Assembly: GCA_035527715.1 (NCBI GenBank)
Contig: DATKZY010000137.1
Coordinates: 1-59,176 of the forward strand
Length of the DNA stretch: 59,176 nucleotides
DNA from: DSUN01 sp035527715
Lineage (GTDB): Bacteria > Planctomycetota > PUPC01 > DSUN01
Reading direction: 5' to 3'
Made by a program: the position numbers and the translations under genes. Under the pieces are notes generated by a model. That model was not told where the DNA came from. It saw only the letters and a list, made by a program, of their open reading frames with translations, and made no database searches. Shown piece by piece: positions 50,780 through 59,176 of this stretch (position 1 is the stretch's first letter; each line of letters begins with the position of its first letter).

Positions 50780-53700
50780 CGGCTTCTCAGCCTGTCAGCC
50801 TGAGTGGGGAAGTCGTCCTGGCAGTAGGCGCGGTTGACGACGGGGGCGTTCTTCAGCCGCGGCGGGTAGGGGCTGTCAGCGAAGGGCTTCACCCCAGGCG
50901 TGCGGGGCGGATAGCCCGAATTGGCGAAGCGCGGGTCGGTGGGGTCGGGGTCGGGCAGCGAACGAATCTCCGGCTCGCCGAGGTAAGGGCAAAGGATGTC
51001 CACCCACGCGATCAGCTTCTGGAGACTGAGGGGGTCCACCTTCGCGTCGAAGAGGCACGCCTGGAACCTTCTCCCCATCACGATGTCAATGAGCTTGCTG
51101 GTGTACGAGAGGGTGGTCATGGGCGGCAGCGTCGCGTAGTCCTTGGGCCGCCACGGGTGGTTCTCGGCGAGGATGGTGCCCGCGATGCCGCCCTCGGCGG
51201 CGATGAAGCAGCCGGGGAACGAGCGCCTGGCGCCGAGGGTGAGGGTGACGTAAGGCTCGGGGAAGGCGCCGGCATCCTTGCTCGGGCGGAGGGTGAGGTC
51301 GAGCTTCGCCCGCCCCTTGCCGTCGCCCTGGTGGCACTTGCCACAATAGCGGTCGAGGATGGGCTGGATATCGCGCTCGTAGCCGAGGCTGTAGCTGGGC
51401 CCCCACGGGGGCGGGGTGGGCTTCACCGGCGGCTTCCAGGCGGCCCCGCCATGCTTCACGGCAGGCGCCGCGCTGTGCATCTCGTGGCAGCCGAGGCAGC
51501 CGCGTCGCTCGCCCGGCATCACGTTGGCGAAGCTTCGCATCGTCTGGAGCGCGCGGCCGTGCTCGTCCACGATCTGGAAGTGGAGCTGTTTGCAGGGCGG
51601 CACCTCGATGCTCACCGAGCCGTCGGCCTGGATGGGCACCGTGCCGAGGATCCGCTTGATCCCGTCGTTGCAGGTGATCGACACGGGCGGCCCGGCGTGC
51701 ATGTGCGGCTGCCCGCGCCAGTGGCTGTAGCCCTGGGTCTTCAGGCCGTAGGTGAAGGTCGTGTAGTCGAGGTTGATGACGCGGATGGCCCTCGCCTTCT
51801 CGCGGACCGCGTCGGGCAGGCCATCGAAGACGTTGGGGCTGTAGACGACGCCAGGCTCGGCGGGGCGCCCGTCCTTCTCCGAGCCCGGCCACGCCACGGT
51901 GTCGGGCACGACGGGCGGCACGGGCCGCGGGCGGACGGGCTGGCCGTAGAGGACGTGGAACGCCCCTTCGTAGATCAACTCGCGGTTGCCCAGCGTGTCC
52001 ATCAGGTAGAGCTTGTGGACGCCGCCGGCCGGCCGCGCCGAGACGAGGAAGAGCTCCTCGCTGAGCGGATACGGGCTCTTGTAGCCGATGAAGCGTCCGC
52101 TGGCATGGTAGCGCGGGTTCTCGACGCGCTCGGCGGGGCCGTTGCCGACCTCGGGCCACGCCACGTCGGCCGTCACCTTCGTCAGCCCGTGGGGGTAGTT
52201 GAAGCCGAGCTTGGGGTCAAGGATTCCGACGGAGCCGAGGAACACCTCGTGGTGGCCGTGGCCTGCGAACATCACGCGATGGCTGCCGGGGATGGGCCGC
52301 GCCTCCAGTTGCATGTCGGGCCAGTAGCTCTGGTTGCCCCAGAACACGCTCACCGCCGTGCCGTCGGGGTTCACGGTCCAGAGGCTCTGGATGCGCATCA
52401 GCTCCTTGTCGGTGTATTCCCAGCGGGTGTAGATGATGCGGCCGTTGTGCAGGAGGGCGGGCGTGTACTCGGGCTCGTTGCTGGCCGAGATGATGTAGAG
52501 GTTCCTGCCGTCGGGGCCGCAGCGTGCGAGCGCAGGGCTGGGGTGGCCGACGGCGCAGCGGGCGTAGCTGTTGCCGCGGTTGGTCATGAACGCGATGTTG
52601 CCGTCAGGAAGGTAGATGGGGTCCAGGTCGTCGTAGGAGCCGTGGGTCACCTGGCGCAGGCCCGAGCCATCCACGCCGATCTCGTAGATGTGGAACACGC
52701 GGTCGGGCTTCGGGCGATAGCAGAAGAGCACCTTGCGGCCGTCGAATGACACGTCGGGCCGCCAGAACATCCCGGGCTCCGGCCCCGCGAGCCTTCGGAG
52801 CTTGCCGCCGGGGTGCAGGCCGTCGAGGAGGAGCAGCCGGCCGCAGTTCTCCTGGGCCAGCGGCCACACCTTGTGCATGGACTCGTGGGGATACCAGTTC
52901 GGCACGTCCACAAAGACCACCTGCGTGAAGTCCACGGCGGGGTCTTTGAGGAGCATCTGCCGCTTGATACGGCGAACGGCGAGATAGCGGCCTTCGTTCG
53001 TAGTTCCGCCTTCAGGCGGTTCTTTGCCCTCTGCTGCCTTCTTCTCGATGTCTGCAAGAACAGCGAGTTCCCGCGCGAGGTCAGGCGCCTTCTCGCGGCG
53101 CGCGATTCGGGCGGCCAACTCCCGTGCCCACGCGATCTCCTGTTGGATGCGGGCGGGGGTGGGATTGTGGTCGGCCTGGAAGAGCCAGTCGCGCTCGAGC
53201 ACGCCCTGGGCTTCCTCCTCGGAGAGCGTGCGCGTCTCGGGCTCAGGGGTCGCAGTGGTCGGCGTCGCGGGCCTGGCCGCGGTGGCGGGCAGCCCTTGGC
53301 GGCGGAAGACATCGGAGAGATGGGCCTCGCGTCCGTCGGCCAGCACGATGCGAGCGTTGGCCCAGTCGGCGTGATCGCCGATGTAGCCGTTCGTCGCGGT
53401 GTCGGTGACCAGCTCGAGTTTCCTCGCGCCGGCCAGGTCCACCGACACGGCGACCGCCTCAACGCCCGGCTTCAGCACGCCGGAGCGGAAGCGCTCCTTG
53501 CTGTCCACCCGCACGACGAAGACGACCGAGCCGCCAGCCTTGCGGGTCGGCTCGTTGAGGTCGGCCCCCACGTCGGCGACGAACCGGCGGCACGCGGCAG
53601 TGAGGACGATCTCGGTGCGGCTGTTGGCGTGCGTGCCGAGGCCGCGTTCGTAGGTCTTCGAGCCGATGTGGAGTGGCTCGGCGATGAAGCTCTTGTCGAG

Positions 53701-53826
53701 CTGAAGCTCGCGGTGGTCCTGGCGATGGCTCACGAGGCGGAAGGGCGGCGCTTCGCCAGCCATCGCCACTGTGCAGCAAAGGGCCGTCGCCAGGAGGCCA
53801 AGGCGGAAGGTGCGTCTGGCCATCAT
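50776..53826 (-). CDS. HzsA-related diheme-type cytochrome with N-terminal NPCBM domain
   Basis: 1016 residues from ATG 53826 (GGGGA upstream; 53823 is also possible). Signal peptide, then an NPCBM-like beta sandwich (about 20-170: YERGLGTHANSRTEIVL...RFVADVGAD), a helical linker, PD40/TolB-like blades (about 350-620: GMFWRPDVSFDGRKVLFCYR), and a segment GTVPIQADGSVSIEVPPCKQ close in style to the HzsA middle domain. Heme motifs are CLGCH (777-781) and CGKCH (828-832); the second sits in YERDIQPILDRYCGKCHQGD, a typical c-type domain. Probably periplasmic redox protein bound to glycan. One repeat (KEPPEGGTTNEGR) is in frame. Confidence 0.8.
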   Translation of the reverse strand: MMARRTFRLGLLATALCCTVAMAGEAPPFRLVSHRQDHRELQLDKSFIAEPLHIGSKTYERGLGTHANSRTEIVLTAACRRFVADVGADLNEPTRKAGGSVVFVVRVDSKERFRSGVLKPGVEAVAVSVDLAGARKLELVTDTATNGYIGDHADWANARIVLADGREAHLSDVFRRQGLPATAARPATPTTATPEPETRTLSEEEAQGVLERDWLFQADHNPTPARIQQEIAWARELAARIARREKAPDLARELAVLADIEKKAAEGKEPPEGGTTNEGRYLAVRRIKRQMLLKDPAVDFTQVVFVDVPNWYPHESMHKVWPLAQENCGRLLLLDGLHPGGKLRRLAGPEPGMFWRPDVSFDGRKVLFCYRPKPDRVFHIYEIGVDGSGLRQVTHGSYDDLDPIYLPDGNIAFMTNRGNSYARCAVGHPSPALARCGPDGRNLYIISASNEPEYTPALLHNGRIIYTRWEYTDKELMRIQSLWTVNPDGTAVSVFWGNQSYWPDMQLEARPIPGSHRVMFAGHGHHEVFLGSVGILDPKLGFNYPHGLTKVTADVAWPEVGNGPAERVENPRYHASGRFIGYKSPYPLSEELFLVSARPAGGVHKLYLMDTLGNRELIYEGAFHVLYGQPVRPRPVPPVVPDTVAWPGSEKDGRPAEPGVVYSPNVFDGLPDAVREKARAIRVINLDYTTFTYGLKTQGYSHWRGQPHMHAGPPVSITCNDGIKRILGTVPIQADGSVSIEVPPCKQLHFQIVDEHGRALQTMRSFANVMPGERRGCLGCHEMHSAAPAVKHGGAAWKPPVKPTPPPWGPSYSLGYERDIQPILDRYCGKCHQGDGKGRAKLDLTLRPSKDAGAFPEPYVTLTLGARRSFPGCFIAAEGGIAGTILAENHPWRPKDYATLPPMTTLSYTSKLIDIVMGRRFQACLFDAKVDPLSLQKLIAWVDILCPYLGEPEIRSLPDPDPTDPRFANSGYPPRTPGVKPFADSPYPPRLKNAPVVNRAYCQDDFPTQADRLRSR
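52996..53020. repeat. 25-nt interspersed element, copy 2
   Basis: Same element as 50222-50246 with two base changes, in the paralogous neighbouring gene but at a non-homologous place (helical linker rather than before the discoidin-like module). Confidence 0.9.
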
Positions 53827-53896
53827 GGGCATTTCCCCGGAACGCGGACAAGCCGATTCTAGCGCGGGGTGGCCGCCGCGTCCAGTCGCTCCCGCG

Positions 53897-55348
53897 TCAG
53901 CCCTTGACCACGTAGGCGTCGGCCAGGGTCTCGCCGTGCTCCTTGCACCACTCGACGAGCAGGCGACGCCCCGCCTCGACCTGCGCGCGGCAGGCGGGCT
54001 CGGCGGCACGATTCCTCATCTCGCCAGGGTCCTGCTTGAGGTCCACCAGCAGTTCCCTGCGCTCCCCCGTGCCATAGACACCATACTTGAGACGGTCCCA
54101 CAGGACAAGGCGCGAGCGCTCGTTCTCGACGGCCAGCGTGTCGCGCCAGCCCTTCGGCTCTCGCCCCTCGGCGAGGGGGCGGATGCTTCGGCCCTTCAGC
54201 TCGGGCGGCGGCGCGATGCCCGCGTAGTCGCACAGCGTCGGGATCAGGTCGAGGCCGTTCGACACCAGGTGCTCGCGGTCCACGGCCCCCGGCTTCGTCA
54301 CGCCCTTCCAGCTCACGAGGAGCGGGATGCGGCAGGCCTCCTCGTAGAGCATGGACTTGTGTTCGAGGCGGTGCGCGGAGTCCATGTCGCCGTGGTCGCT
54401 GGTGAAGACGACGAGCGTGTCGTCTTCGCGGCCCGCCTCGCGGAGGGCCTGGAGCACGCGGCCGATCTCGGCGTCCACGCGCTCGGTCAGGCGCCCGTAG
54501 GCCCAGCGGTGCAGGCGCCACATCTCCTCGCTCCAGCGCCGCCGGGCGTGGGCGCGGAAGGCGCGCCAGTCGGTCTTCTCGACCGCCTCGGGCTCGCCCT
54601 CGGGGATGCCGACGTTCGGCGGGAGCGGCGGGCAGGTGTCGCGGAAGAATGCCTCGCGCGTCACGCCCTCGGGCAGGGCGAGGGCCTCGGTGAGGCAGCG
54701 CCGCTCGACCGTCTCCTTCACGGGCTTGCCCTGGGAGCGCGCGTGGTCGTCTATCGCCATGTAGCAGATGTCGTGCGGGTTGATGAACGAGGCGACGAGG
54801 AGGAACGGCTTGTCGTGCTTCCGCCGCAGGAAGGCGGCGCAGGCCTGGGCGAGCCCGTCGCGCTCGTCGCGGGTCAGCACCTCGTCAAAGCCGTAGTCCG
54901 CGACGTTGTTCGTGTGGCCCTTCGCGCCCGGGAGGTGCGTCTTCCCGCCGTAGGCGGTGGCGTAGCCGGCGGCCCGGAGCACGGCGCCCATCCCGTGGCG
55001 CAGGATGGCCTCGGGCACGGGGTTCCGCTGGTGGCCGTTGTGCTCCATGCCGATGCGGCTGGGCATCACGCCGCTGAGCAGGCTGAAGCGCGAGGGCACG
55101 CACACGGGGTTCGAGCAGTAGGCCCGCTCGAACCGTGTGCCCGTGGCGGCCAGGCTGTCCATGTGCGGCGTCTTCACGTGCGTGTTGCCCGCGCAGCTCA
55201 GCATTCCCGCGTGCTGCTGGTCGGTGATGATGACGAGGAGGTTCGGGCGGCGCGGGGCCTCCTCCGCCCCGTGCGCGGCCTCGCAACACGCCGCGGCGGC
55301 GAGGCCAAGCCCTGCATGCTCCAGAAACGTCCGTCGCGTCTCGCTCAT
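53897..55348 (-). CDS. secreted sulfatase (family S1, Cys-type)
   Basis: 483 residues from ATG 55348, overlapping the previous stop by 4 nt. The leader TRRTFLEHAGLGLAAAACC is a twin-arginine-like signal. Early metal ligands are in NLLVIITDQQ, and the formylglycine site is CVPSR at 83-87 (CSNPVCVPSRFSLLSG). Later VVFTSDHGDMDSAH holds more metal ligands, and the C-terminus is the usual subdomain. It hydrolyses sulfate esters from glycans. A formylglycine-generating enzyme is required but is not encoded in this window. 70 nt separate it from the HzsA-related gene. Confidence 0.92.
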   Translation of the reverse strand: MSETRRTFLEHAGLGLAAAACCEAAHGAEEAPRRPNLLVIITDQQHAGMLSCAGNTHVKTPHMDSLAATGTRFERAYCSNPVCVPSRFSLLSGVMPSRIGMEHNGHQRNPVPEAILRHGMGAVLRAAGYATAYGGKTHLPGAKGHTNNVADYGFDEVLTRDERDGLAQACAAFLRRKHDKPFLLVASFINPHDICYMAIDDHARSQGKPVKETVERRCLTEALALPEGVTREAFFRDTCPPLPPNVGIPEGEPEAVEKTDWRAFRAHARRRWSEEMWRLHRWAYGRLTERVDAEIGRVLQALREAGREDDTLVVFTSDHGDMDSAHRLEHKSMLYEEACRIPLLVSWKGVTKPGAVDREHLVSNGLDLIPTLCDYAGIAPPPELKGRSIRPLAEGREPKGWRDTLAVENERSRLVLWDRLKYGVYGTGERRELLVDLKQDPGEMRNRAAEPACRAQVEAGRRLLVEWCKEHGETLADAYVVKG

Positions 55349-57096
55349 TCTGCCTTGCCTTTCCGTCCCTTTGCGGGGGGCTTCGTCCCGTAGGCGCCGG
55401 CCCAGGGCCAGGGGATGACTTTGACCCGCCGCGCGATCTGCTCCCACTGGGCCGCCATCTCGGCCGCACGCTCGGGCTGCGACTTCGACAGGTCGTGCAG
55501 CTCGGTGCGGTCGGCGTCCATGTCGTAGAGCTCCCAGCGCGAGGCGGCGCCCTTGGCGACGAGCTTCCACTTGCCCACTCGGAGCGCGCGGTTCCCCTCG
55601 TGCTCCCAGAAGAGCGGCGCCGTGCGGCCCAGGTCGCGCCCGGCGAACGCGGGGGCCAGGCTCACGCCCTCCATCGGCTGGATGTGCTGGCCGGCGTGCT
55701 CGCCGGGGTAGCGCGCGCCCGAGAGGTCCACGCACGTGGCCATGAGGTCAACGAGTTGCGCGGGGTGGTGCTCGAGCTTGCCCGCGCGGTCGGGCGCGAT
55801 GCCGGCCGGCCAGTGGGCGACGAGCGGCGTGGCAATGCCGCCCTCGTGCACCCAGTGCTTGTACTCGCGGAACGGGGTGTTCGACACGTTGGCCCAGGCC
55901 CGGCCGTAGGCGACGTAGGTGTCGGGGCCGCCGGGCATCGTGGTCGGGCCGCCGCGCACGGGCTTGCCGTCGCGCGTGTGCATGGGCGGCCAGATGTGGG
56001 GCTGAAGCTCGTCCGGCCCCATCGGCGCGCGGGGCGGAATGTCCCACCTCGGCGCCGGCCCGCGGCCCATCCCCTCGGCGCAGCCGCCGTTGTCCTGCAG
56101 ATAGAGGATGAGAGTGTTATCGAGACGGCCCTCGCGCGCCAGCTCGGCCACCACGCGCCCGATGCCCTGGTCCATGCGGTCCACCATGGCCGCGTAGACC
56201 TCCATGCACCGCGCCTCCCAGGCCTTGTGCGGCATGGCGTCCCAGTCGCCCGCCTGGGGCGAGAGTTCCCACTTGGGGCTGATGATGCCCATCTGCTTCG
56301 CTCGCTCGAAGCGCGCGCGGCGGATCGGCTCGTAGCCGCCGTCGTACTTGCCCTTGTACTTCGCGATGTCCTCGGGCAGCGCGTGCATGGGCCAGTGCGC
56401 GGCGGTGTAGGCCATGTAGAGAAGGAACGGCTTGTCGGGCGATTCGGTCGCATGCTCCTGGAGGAACGCGATCGCGTTGTCGGTGATCGCGTCGGTGTAG
56501 TAGAAGAGCTTGGGCTTGTAGTGCGGGTCGTTGTCGGGCGTGATGAAGTCGTCGCCGCGGCACAGGGTCGTGGGGTCGTAGAAGCTGCCCGCGCCGGTGA
56601 TGGTGCCGTAGAACTTCTCGAAGCCGCGCTGGAGCGGCCAGTTGTGCTTCGGCCCCTTCGGGCCATCGTTGCAGGCGACGTGCCACTTGCCGGTCATGTA
56701 GGTGCGGTAGCCCGCGGGGCGGAGCGCCTCGGCGAGCGTGACGGCGTTGCGGCTCAGGTCGCCGCCGTAGCCCTCGAGCTGTCGCGGGTTGGTCATGTGG
56801 CCCACGTTGGCCTGGTGCGGGTGGAGGCCCGTGAGCAGGCTCGCGCGGCTCGGGCAGCAGCGGGCGGTGTTGAAGAATTGCGTGAAGCGGATGCCCTTCG
56901 CCGCGAGGCCGTCGAGCATGGGCGTGGCGATCTCGCCGCCGTAGCAGCCGATGTCCGAGAAGCCCATGTCGTCGCTGAGGACGATGACGATGTTCGGGCG
57001 CGCCATCGCTGCCTTCTCTCCTGCGAGGGTTCGCGCGCACAGAGCCGAGGCGGCCATCCCGCCGCCCAGGCGCGCCAGGAAGTCCCGACGGTGCAT
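55345..57096 (-). CDS. secreted sulfatase (arylsulfatase A-like, Cys-type)
   Basis: 583 residues from ATG 57096 (MHRRDFLARLGGG, twin-arginine signal). Metal ligands in NIVIVLSDDMGFSDIGCYG; formylglycine motif CCPSR at 80-84 (ARCCPSRASLLTG); TGKWHV and YLQDNGGCAEGM follow, as in arylsulfatase A-like enzymes. The tail is Lys/Pro-rich. It overlaps the next sulfatase by 4 nt and begins 11 nt after the first one, so all three are one transcription unit. Substrate (sulfated polysaccharide versus aryl sulfate) unresolved. Confidence 0.93.
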   Translation of the reverse strand: MHRRDFLARLGGGMAASALCARTLAGEKAAMARPNIVIVLSDDMGFSDIGCYGGEIATPMLDGLAAKGIRFTQFFNTARCCPSRASLLTGLHPHQANVGHMTNPRQLEGYGGDLSRNAVTLAEALRPAGYRTYMTGKWHVACNDGPKGPKHNWPLQRGFEKFYGTITGAGSFYDPTTLCRGDDFITPDNDPHYKPKLFYYTDAITDNAIAFLQEHATESPDKPFLLYMAYTAAHWPMHALPEDIAKYKGKYDGGYEPIRRARFERAKQMGIISPKWELSPQAGDWDAMPHKAWEARCMEVYAAMVDRMDQGIGRVVAELAREGRLDNTLILYLQDNGGCAEGMGRGPAPRWDIPPRAPMGPDELQPHIWPPMHTRDGKPVRGGPTTMPGGPDTYVAYGRAWANVSNTPFREYKHWVHEGGIATPLVAHWPAGIAPDRAGKLEHHPAQLVDLMATCVDLSGARYPGEHAGQHIQPMEGVSLAPAFAGRDLGRTAPLFWEHEGNRALRVGKWKLVAKGAASRWELYDMDADRTELHDLSKSQPERAAEMAAQWEQIARRVKVIPWPWAGAYGTKPPAKGRKGKAE

Positions 57097-57107
57097 CGCA
57101 CCGGTGT

Positions 57108-58760
57108 TCACTTCGCCTTCCCCTTGCCCTTCGGCGGCTGGGGCGGCGGGCCGGCCTGGGCGCGGAACTCGGCCTCCAACTCCCGCCACTTCGCCTCCAT
57201 GGCCTTCGCGCGGTCAGGGTGTTTCGCCAGCAGGTTCACCATCTCGCAGCGGTCGGTCGAGAGGTCGAACAGCTCCCAGGCATCCTTGTCCTCCCGGGCC
57301 GACACGAGCTTCCAGTTGCCTTCGATGAGCGCGCGGTTGCCCTCGTGATGGAAGAACAGGCGGTCGCGGGTGACCGCGCCGTCGCGCTCGAAGGCCGGCA
57401 CGATGCTCTTGCCGGGCAGCGGCGGCGCCTTGACGCCGTTCCACTCCTCCGACGGCTTGACGCCCGCCAGCTCGAGCAGCGTCGGCACGAAGTCAATCAC
57501 GTGGCACTGGTCGTGCCGCAGCTCGCCCCGGGCCTTGATGCCCTTGGGCCAGTGGACGATCCAGGGCGTGGCGATGCCGCCCTCGTGCACCCAGATCTTG
57601 TGGCGGCGGAACGGCGCGTTCGACGCGCTCGCCCAGCCGGGGCCGATGCACAGGTACGACGCGCCCGAGCCGGGCGGAGCCTTCGGGTCGTGCCGGTCGC
57701 CGCGGATGAGTATCGTCGCGTCGGCCCCGTTGTCCGAGAGGAAAAAGACCACCGTGTCGTCGAGCGCGCCCATCGCCCGCACCTGCTCGATCACGCGGCC
57801 GGCGTCGCGGTCAATCCTGTCCACCATCGCCGCGTGGATGGCCATCTTGGTCGCCTGGAACTGCCGCTGCTCGTCCGTGAGGTCCTTCCAGGGGATCGGA
57901 TGCTCTTCCTCGCCTGGACCCAGCTCGTCGAGGAACTTCTTCTGGAAGTAGCGCGGCGTGAAGCCCGTCTCGAGCGGCGACAGGGCGCAATTCACGATGC
58001 CCATCTCGCGCAGGCGCTTCCAGCGCCCCTCGCGAACGGCGTCCCACCCCGCCAGGTAGCGCTCGCGGTAGCGGGCGATATCCTCCTGGTGCGCCTGGAC
58101 GGGGAAGTGGGGCGACGTGAAGGCGAGGTAGCCGAAGAACGGCTTGTCGGCGTGCTTCTCCGCGTGCTCCTTGAGACAGCGAATCATGTGGTCGGCCATG
58201 TGCGTCGTCGTGTAGTAGTCGGAGCCGGGCTTGATGGGCGGCAGCGGCTTGTCGTCCTCCTGGTGCGCGCGGGGGTAGAAATGGCGGTCGTGGTCGTCGA
58301 GCTTGTACGAGTGGTCGAAGCCGCCGTCCGCGCAGGGCCTCGGCGCGCCGTTCACGTGCCACTTGCCGCTGTGATAGCAGCGATAGCCCGCGGGCTTCAG
58401 GTAGTGCGGCATCAGGCGTGCCCACTGCGGCACGCGCCCGCGGGGCGGGTCCATGCGCACCTGTTGCGCGTAGTAGCCCGTCATGATACACGAGCGGGTC
58501 GGCCAGCAGCGGGCGGTGGAGTAGCCGTGCGTGAACCGCACCCCGCCTGCGGCCAGCTTATCGAGGTTGGGCGTCTCGATCTCGCCGCCATAGCAGCCGA
58601 TATCCGAGAAGCCCATATCGTCGGCAAGGATGATCAGGACGTTCGGCGGCTTGGTTGCCGCGCCCTCGGGTGCTGCCATTGCATCGGTCCTCCTCAGCAT
58701 TGCCAGGCCTGCCAGCCCGGCCATCCTCAACACGTCGCGGCGAGTGAGTGCTTCGCTCAT
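57108..58760 (-). CDS. secreted sulfatase with CWPTR active-site motif
   Basis: 550 residues from ATG 58760 (GGAGG upstream; a GTG one codon before is less likely). Leader TRRDVLRMAGLAGLAML is Tat-like. Metal ligands NVLIILADDMGFSDIGCYG; formylglycine site CWPTR at 85-89, where Thr replaces the usual Ser but the C-x-P-x-R core is kept. HSGKWHV and FLSDNGADATIL are typical. The first gene of the six-gene leftward cluster. The C-terminus is Pro/Lys-rich, like its neighbour's, suggesting local duplication. Confidence 0.92.
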   Translation of the reverse strand: MSEALTRRDVLRMAGLAGLAMLRRTDAMAAPEGAATKPPNVLIILADDMGFSDIGCYGGEIETPNLDKLAAGGVRFTHGYSTARCWPTRSCIMTGYYAQQVRMDPPRGRVPQWARLMPHYLKPAGYRCYHSGKWHVNGAPRPCADGGFDHSYKLDDHDRHFYPRAHQEDDKPLPPIKPGSDYYTTTHMADHMIRCLKEHAEKHADKPFFGYLAFTSPHFPVQAHQEDIARYRERYLAGWDAVREGRWKRLREMGIVNCALSPLETGFTPRYFQKKFLDELGPGEEEHPIPWKDLTDEQRQFQATKMAIHAAMVDRIDRDAGRVIEQVRAMGALDDTVVFFLSDNGADATILIRGDRHDPKAPPGSGASYLCIGPGWASASNAPFRRHKIWVHEGGIATPWIVHWPKGIKARGELRHDQCHVIDFVPTLLELAGVKPSEEWNGVKAPPLPGKSIVPAFERDGAVTRDRLFFHHEGNRALIEGNWKLVSAREDKDAWELFDLSTDRCEMVNLLAKHPDRAKAMEAKWRELEAEFRAQAGPPPQPPKGKGKAK

Positions 58761-58804
58761 CACGTGGTCCTCCGGAGTGGGCCTCGACCAGGGACACCAC
58801 CCGC

Positions 58805-58995
58805 GTCATTCTGAGCGGAGTGGAACGGAGCGAAGAACCTCTCAGGGCACGCTGCCTCATCCACGATGGTCGCCGCCATGGCTTGAGCAAACTCCTTCGG
58901 GAGATTCTTCGCTGCGCTCAGAATGACAGGAAAGGGCGGCGCGGTCAAGTGCCGGTTACGCCTCTGTCATGCCGAGCCTGTCGAGGCATCGCTCT
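58805..58995. repeat. interspersed inverted and palindromic repeats upstream of the sulfatases
   Basis: GTCATTCTGAGCG (58805-58817) recurs inverted at the right arm 58903-58927 (GATTCTTCGCTGCGCTCAGA and onward), and 58968-58995 carries CATGCCGAGCCTGTCGAGGC. These are the kind of elements widespread in environmental genomes. No gene in 58761-59147. Confidence 0.6.
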
Positions 58996-59076
58996 TGCCC
59001 CGGCGCCAGGGCGCCAACGAAAAGCGGCGTCGAGCCGCGAATGGCATGAGATTAGGGGCATATGTTGTGTAAGTGC

Positions 59077-59105
59077 TTGGCCCGCAGTACGTTATGATGT
59101 ATACT
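59077..59105 (+). promoter_or_regulatory. candidate promoter for the gene running off the right edge
   Basis: TTGGCC (59077-59082) and TATACT (59100-59105), 17-nt spacer; start near 59112, 36 nt before the ATG. Confidence 0.4.
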
Positions 59106-59147
59106 GTCCTGGAGCGTTTCGGGCCGTTCACTCCAGGAGGATGCACG

Positions 59148-59176
59148 ATGGCACGACGGAGGCGAAGCAGCCGGGC
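59148..59176 (+). CDS. start of an unidentified gene (partial)
   Basis: ATG at 59148 follows CCAGGAGG at 59133-59140 with a good 7-nt spacing and a promoter-like pair upstream. Only MARRRRSSRA is visible, a very basic start; no family can be assigned. Confidence 0.5.

Noticed and set aside
46946..53826. Hydrazine synthase (anammox) genes
   Set aside because: Similarity is limited to the propeller/heme part; beta and gamma subunits and other anammox genes are absent, and the proteins carry carbohydrate-binding modules.

Overview
GC-rich chromosomal segment from a Gram-negative bacterium, most likely a planctomycete or close PVC relative. The evidence is two prepilin-like proteins with the GFTxVE leader and a C-terminal H-X9-D(G/S) motif, Tat-type Gfo/Idh/MocA oxidoreductases, clustered Cys-type sulfatases, PQQ-like propellers, NPCBM/discoidin-type domains, and two large cytochromes resembling the alpha subunit of hydrazine synthase (HzsA). 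A KdsC-like phosphatase beside an LptA/LptC-like protein argues for a lipopolysaccharide outer membrane. No rRNA, tRNA, CRISPR array, phage or insertion-sequence transposase is visible.

Layout. 1-3.4 kb: a DUF2520 Rossmann protein, convergent with an FHA protein and two zinc-ribbon membrane proteins. 3.4-7 kb: divergent promoters, two pseudopilins and a Nif3-like protein. 7-10.6 kb: an NtrC-type response regulator, then LptA/C-like and KdsC-like genes. 10.7-12 kb: a decaying locus with a frameshifted membrane protein and a toxin-antitoxin pair whose PIN toxin has a nonsense codon. 12-14.5 kb: glycyl-tRNA synthetase and a methyltransferase. 14.8-20.6 kb: a leftward housekeeping operon, Trm112-like > metallophosphoesterase > class II aldolase > YidC > MnmE, behind a near-consensus promoter. 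20.7-27.5 kb: a secreted PQQ-propeller protein and a 1366-residue LamG/transglutaminase-like protein. 27.6-32 kb: a rightward set with a sugar-type oxidoreductase, a secreted beta-rich protein and a DUF4091-like protein. 32-37.6 kb: two intact toxin-antitoxin modules, an oxidoreductase, a GNAT enzyme, a SIMPL protein and an iron-sulfur flavoprotein. 37.7-43.7 kb: a second DUF4091-like protein and a 1230-residue secreted TIM-barrel protein. 43.8-58.8 kb: six leftward genes, three sulfatases > two HzsA-related cytochromes > a secreted methyltransferase/PQQ-propeller fusion, which looks like an extracytoplasmic machine for sulfated glycans with a redox component of unknown role.

The most distinctive signal is the density of short interspersed repeats, many of them in frame inside genes. 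They include five tracts of about four tandem heptamers, a 57-nt palindrome, a 25-nt element present twice, CGT-triplet tracts, and octamer/nonamer arrays. They add non-conserved peptides to otherwise normal proteins, including the G domain of MnmE and four places in one HzsA-related protein. Sigma-70-like promoters are unusually easy to read here, with TTGAxx and TAxxxT boxes 16-18 nt apart, and they helped decide several starts.
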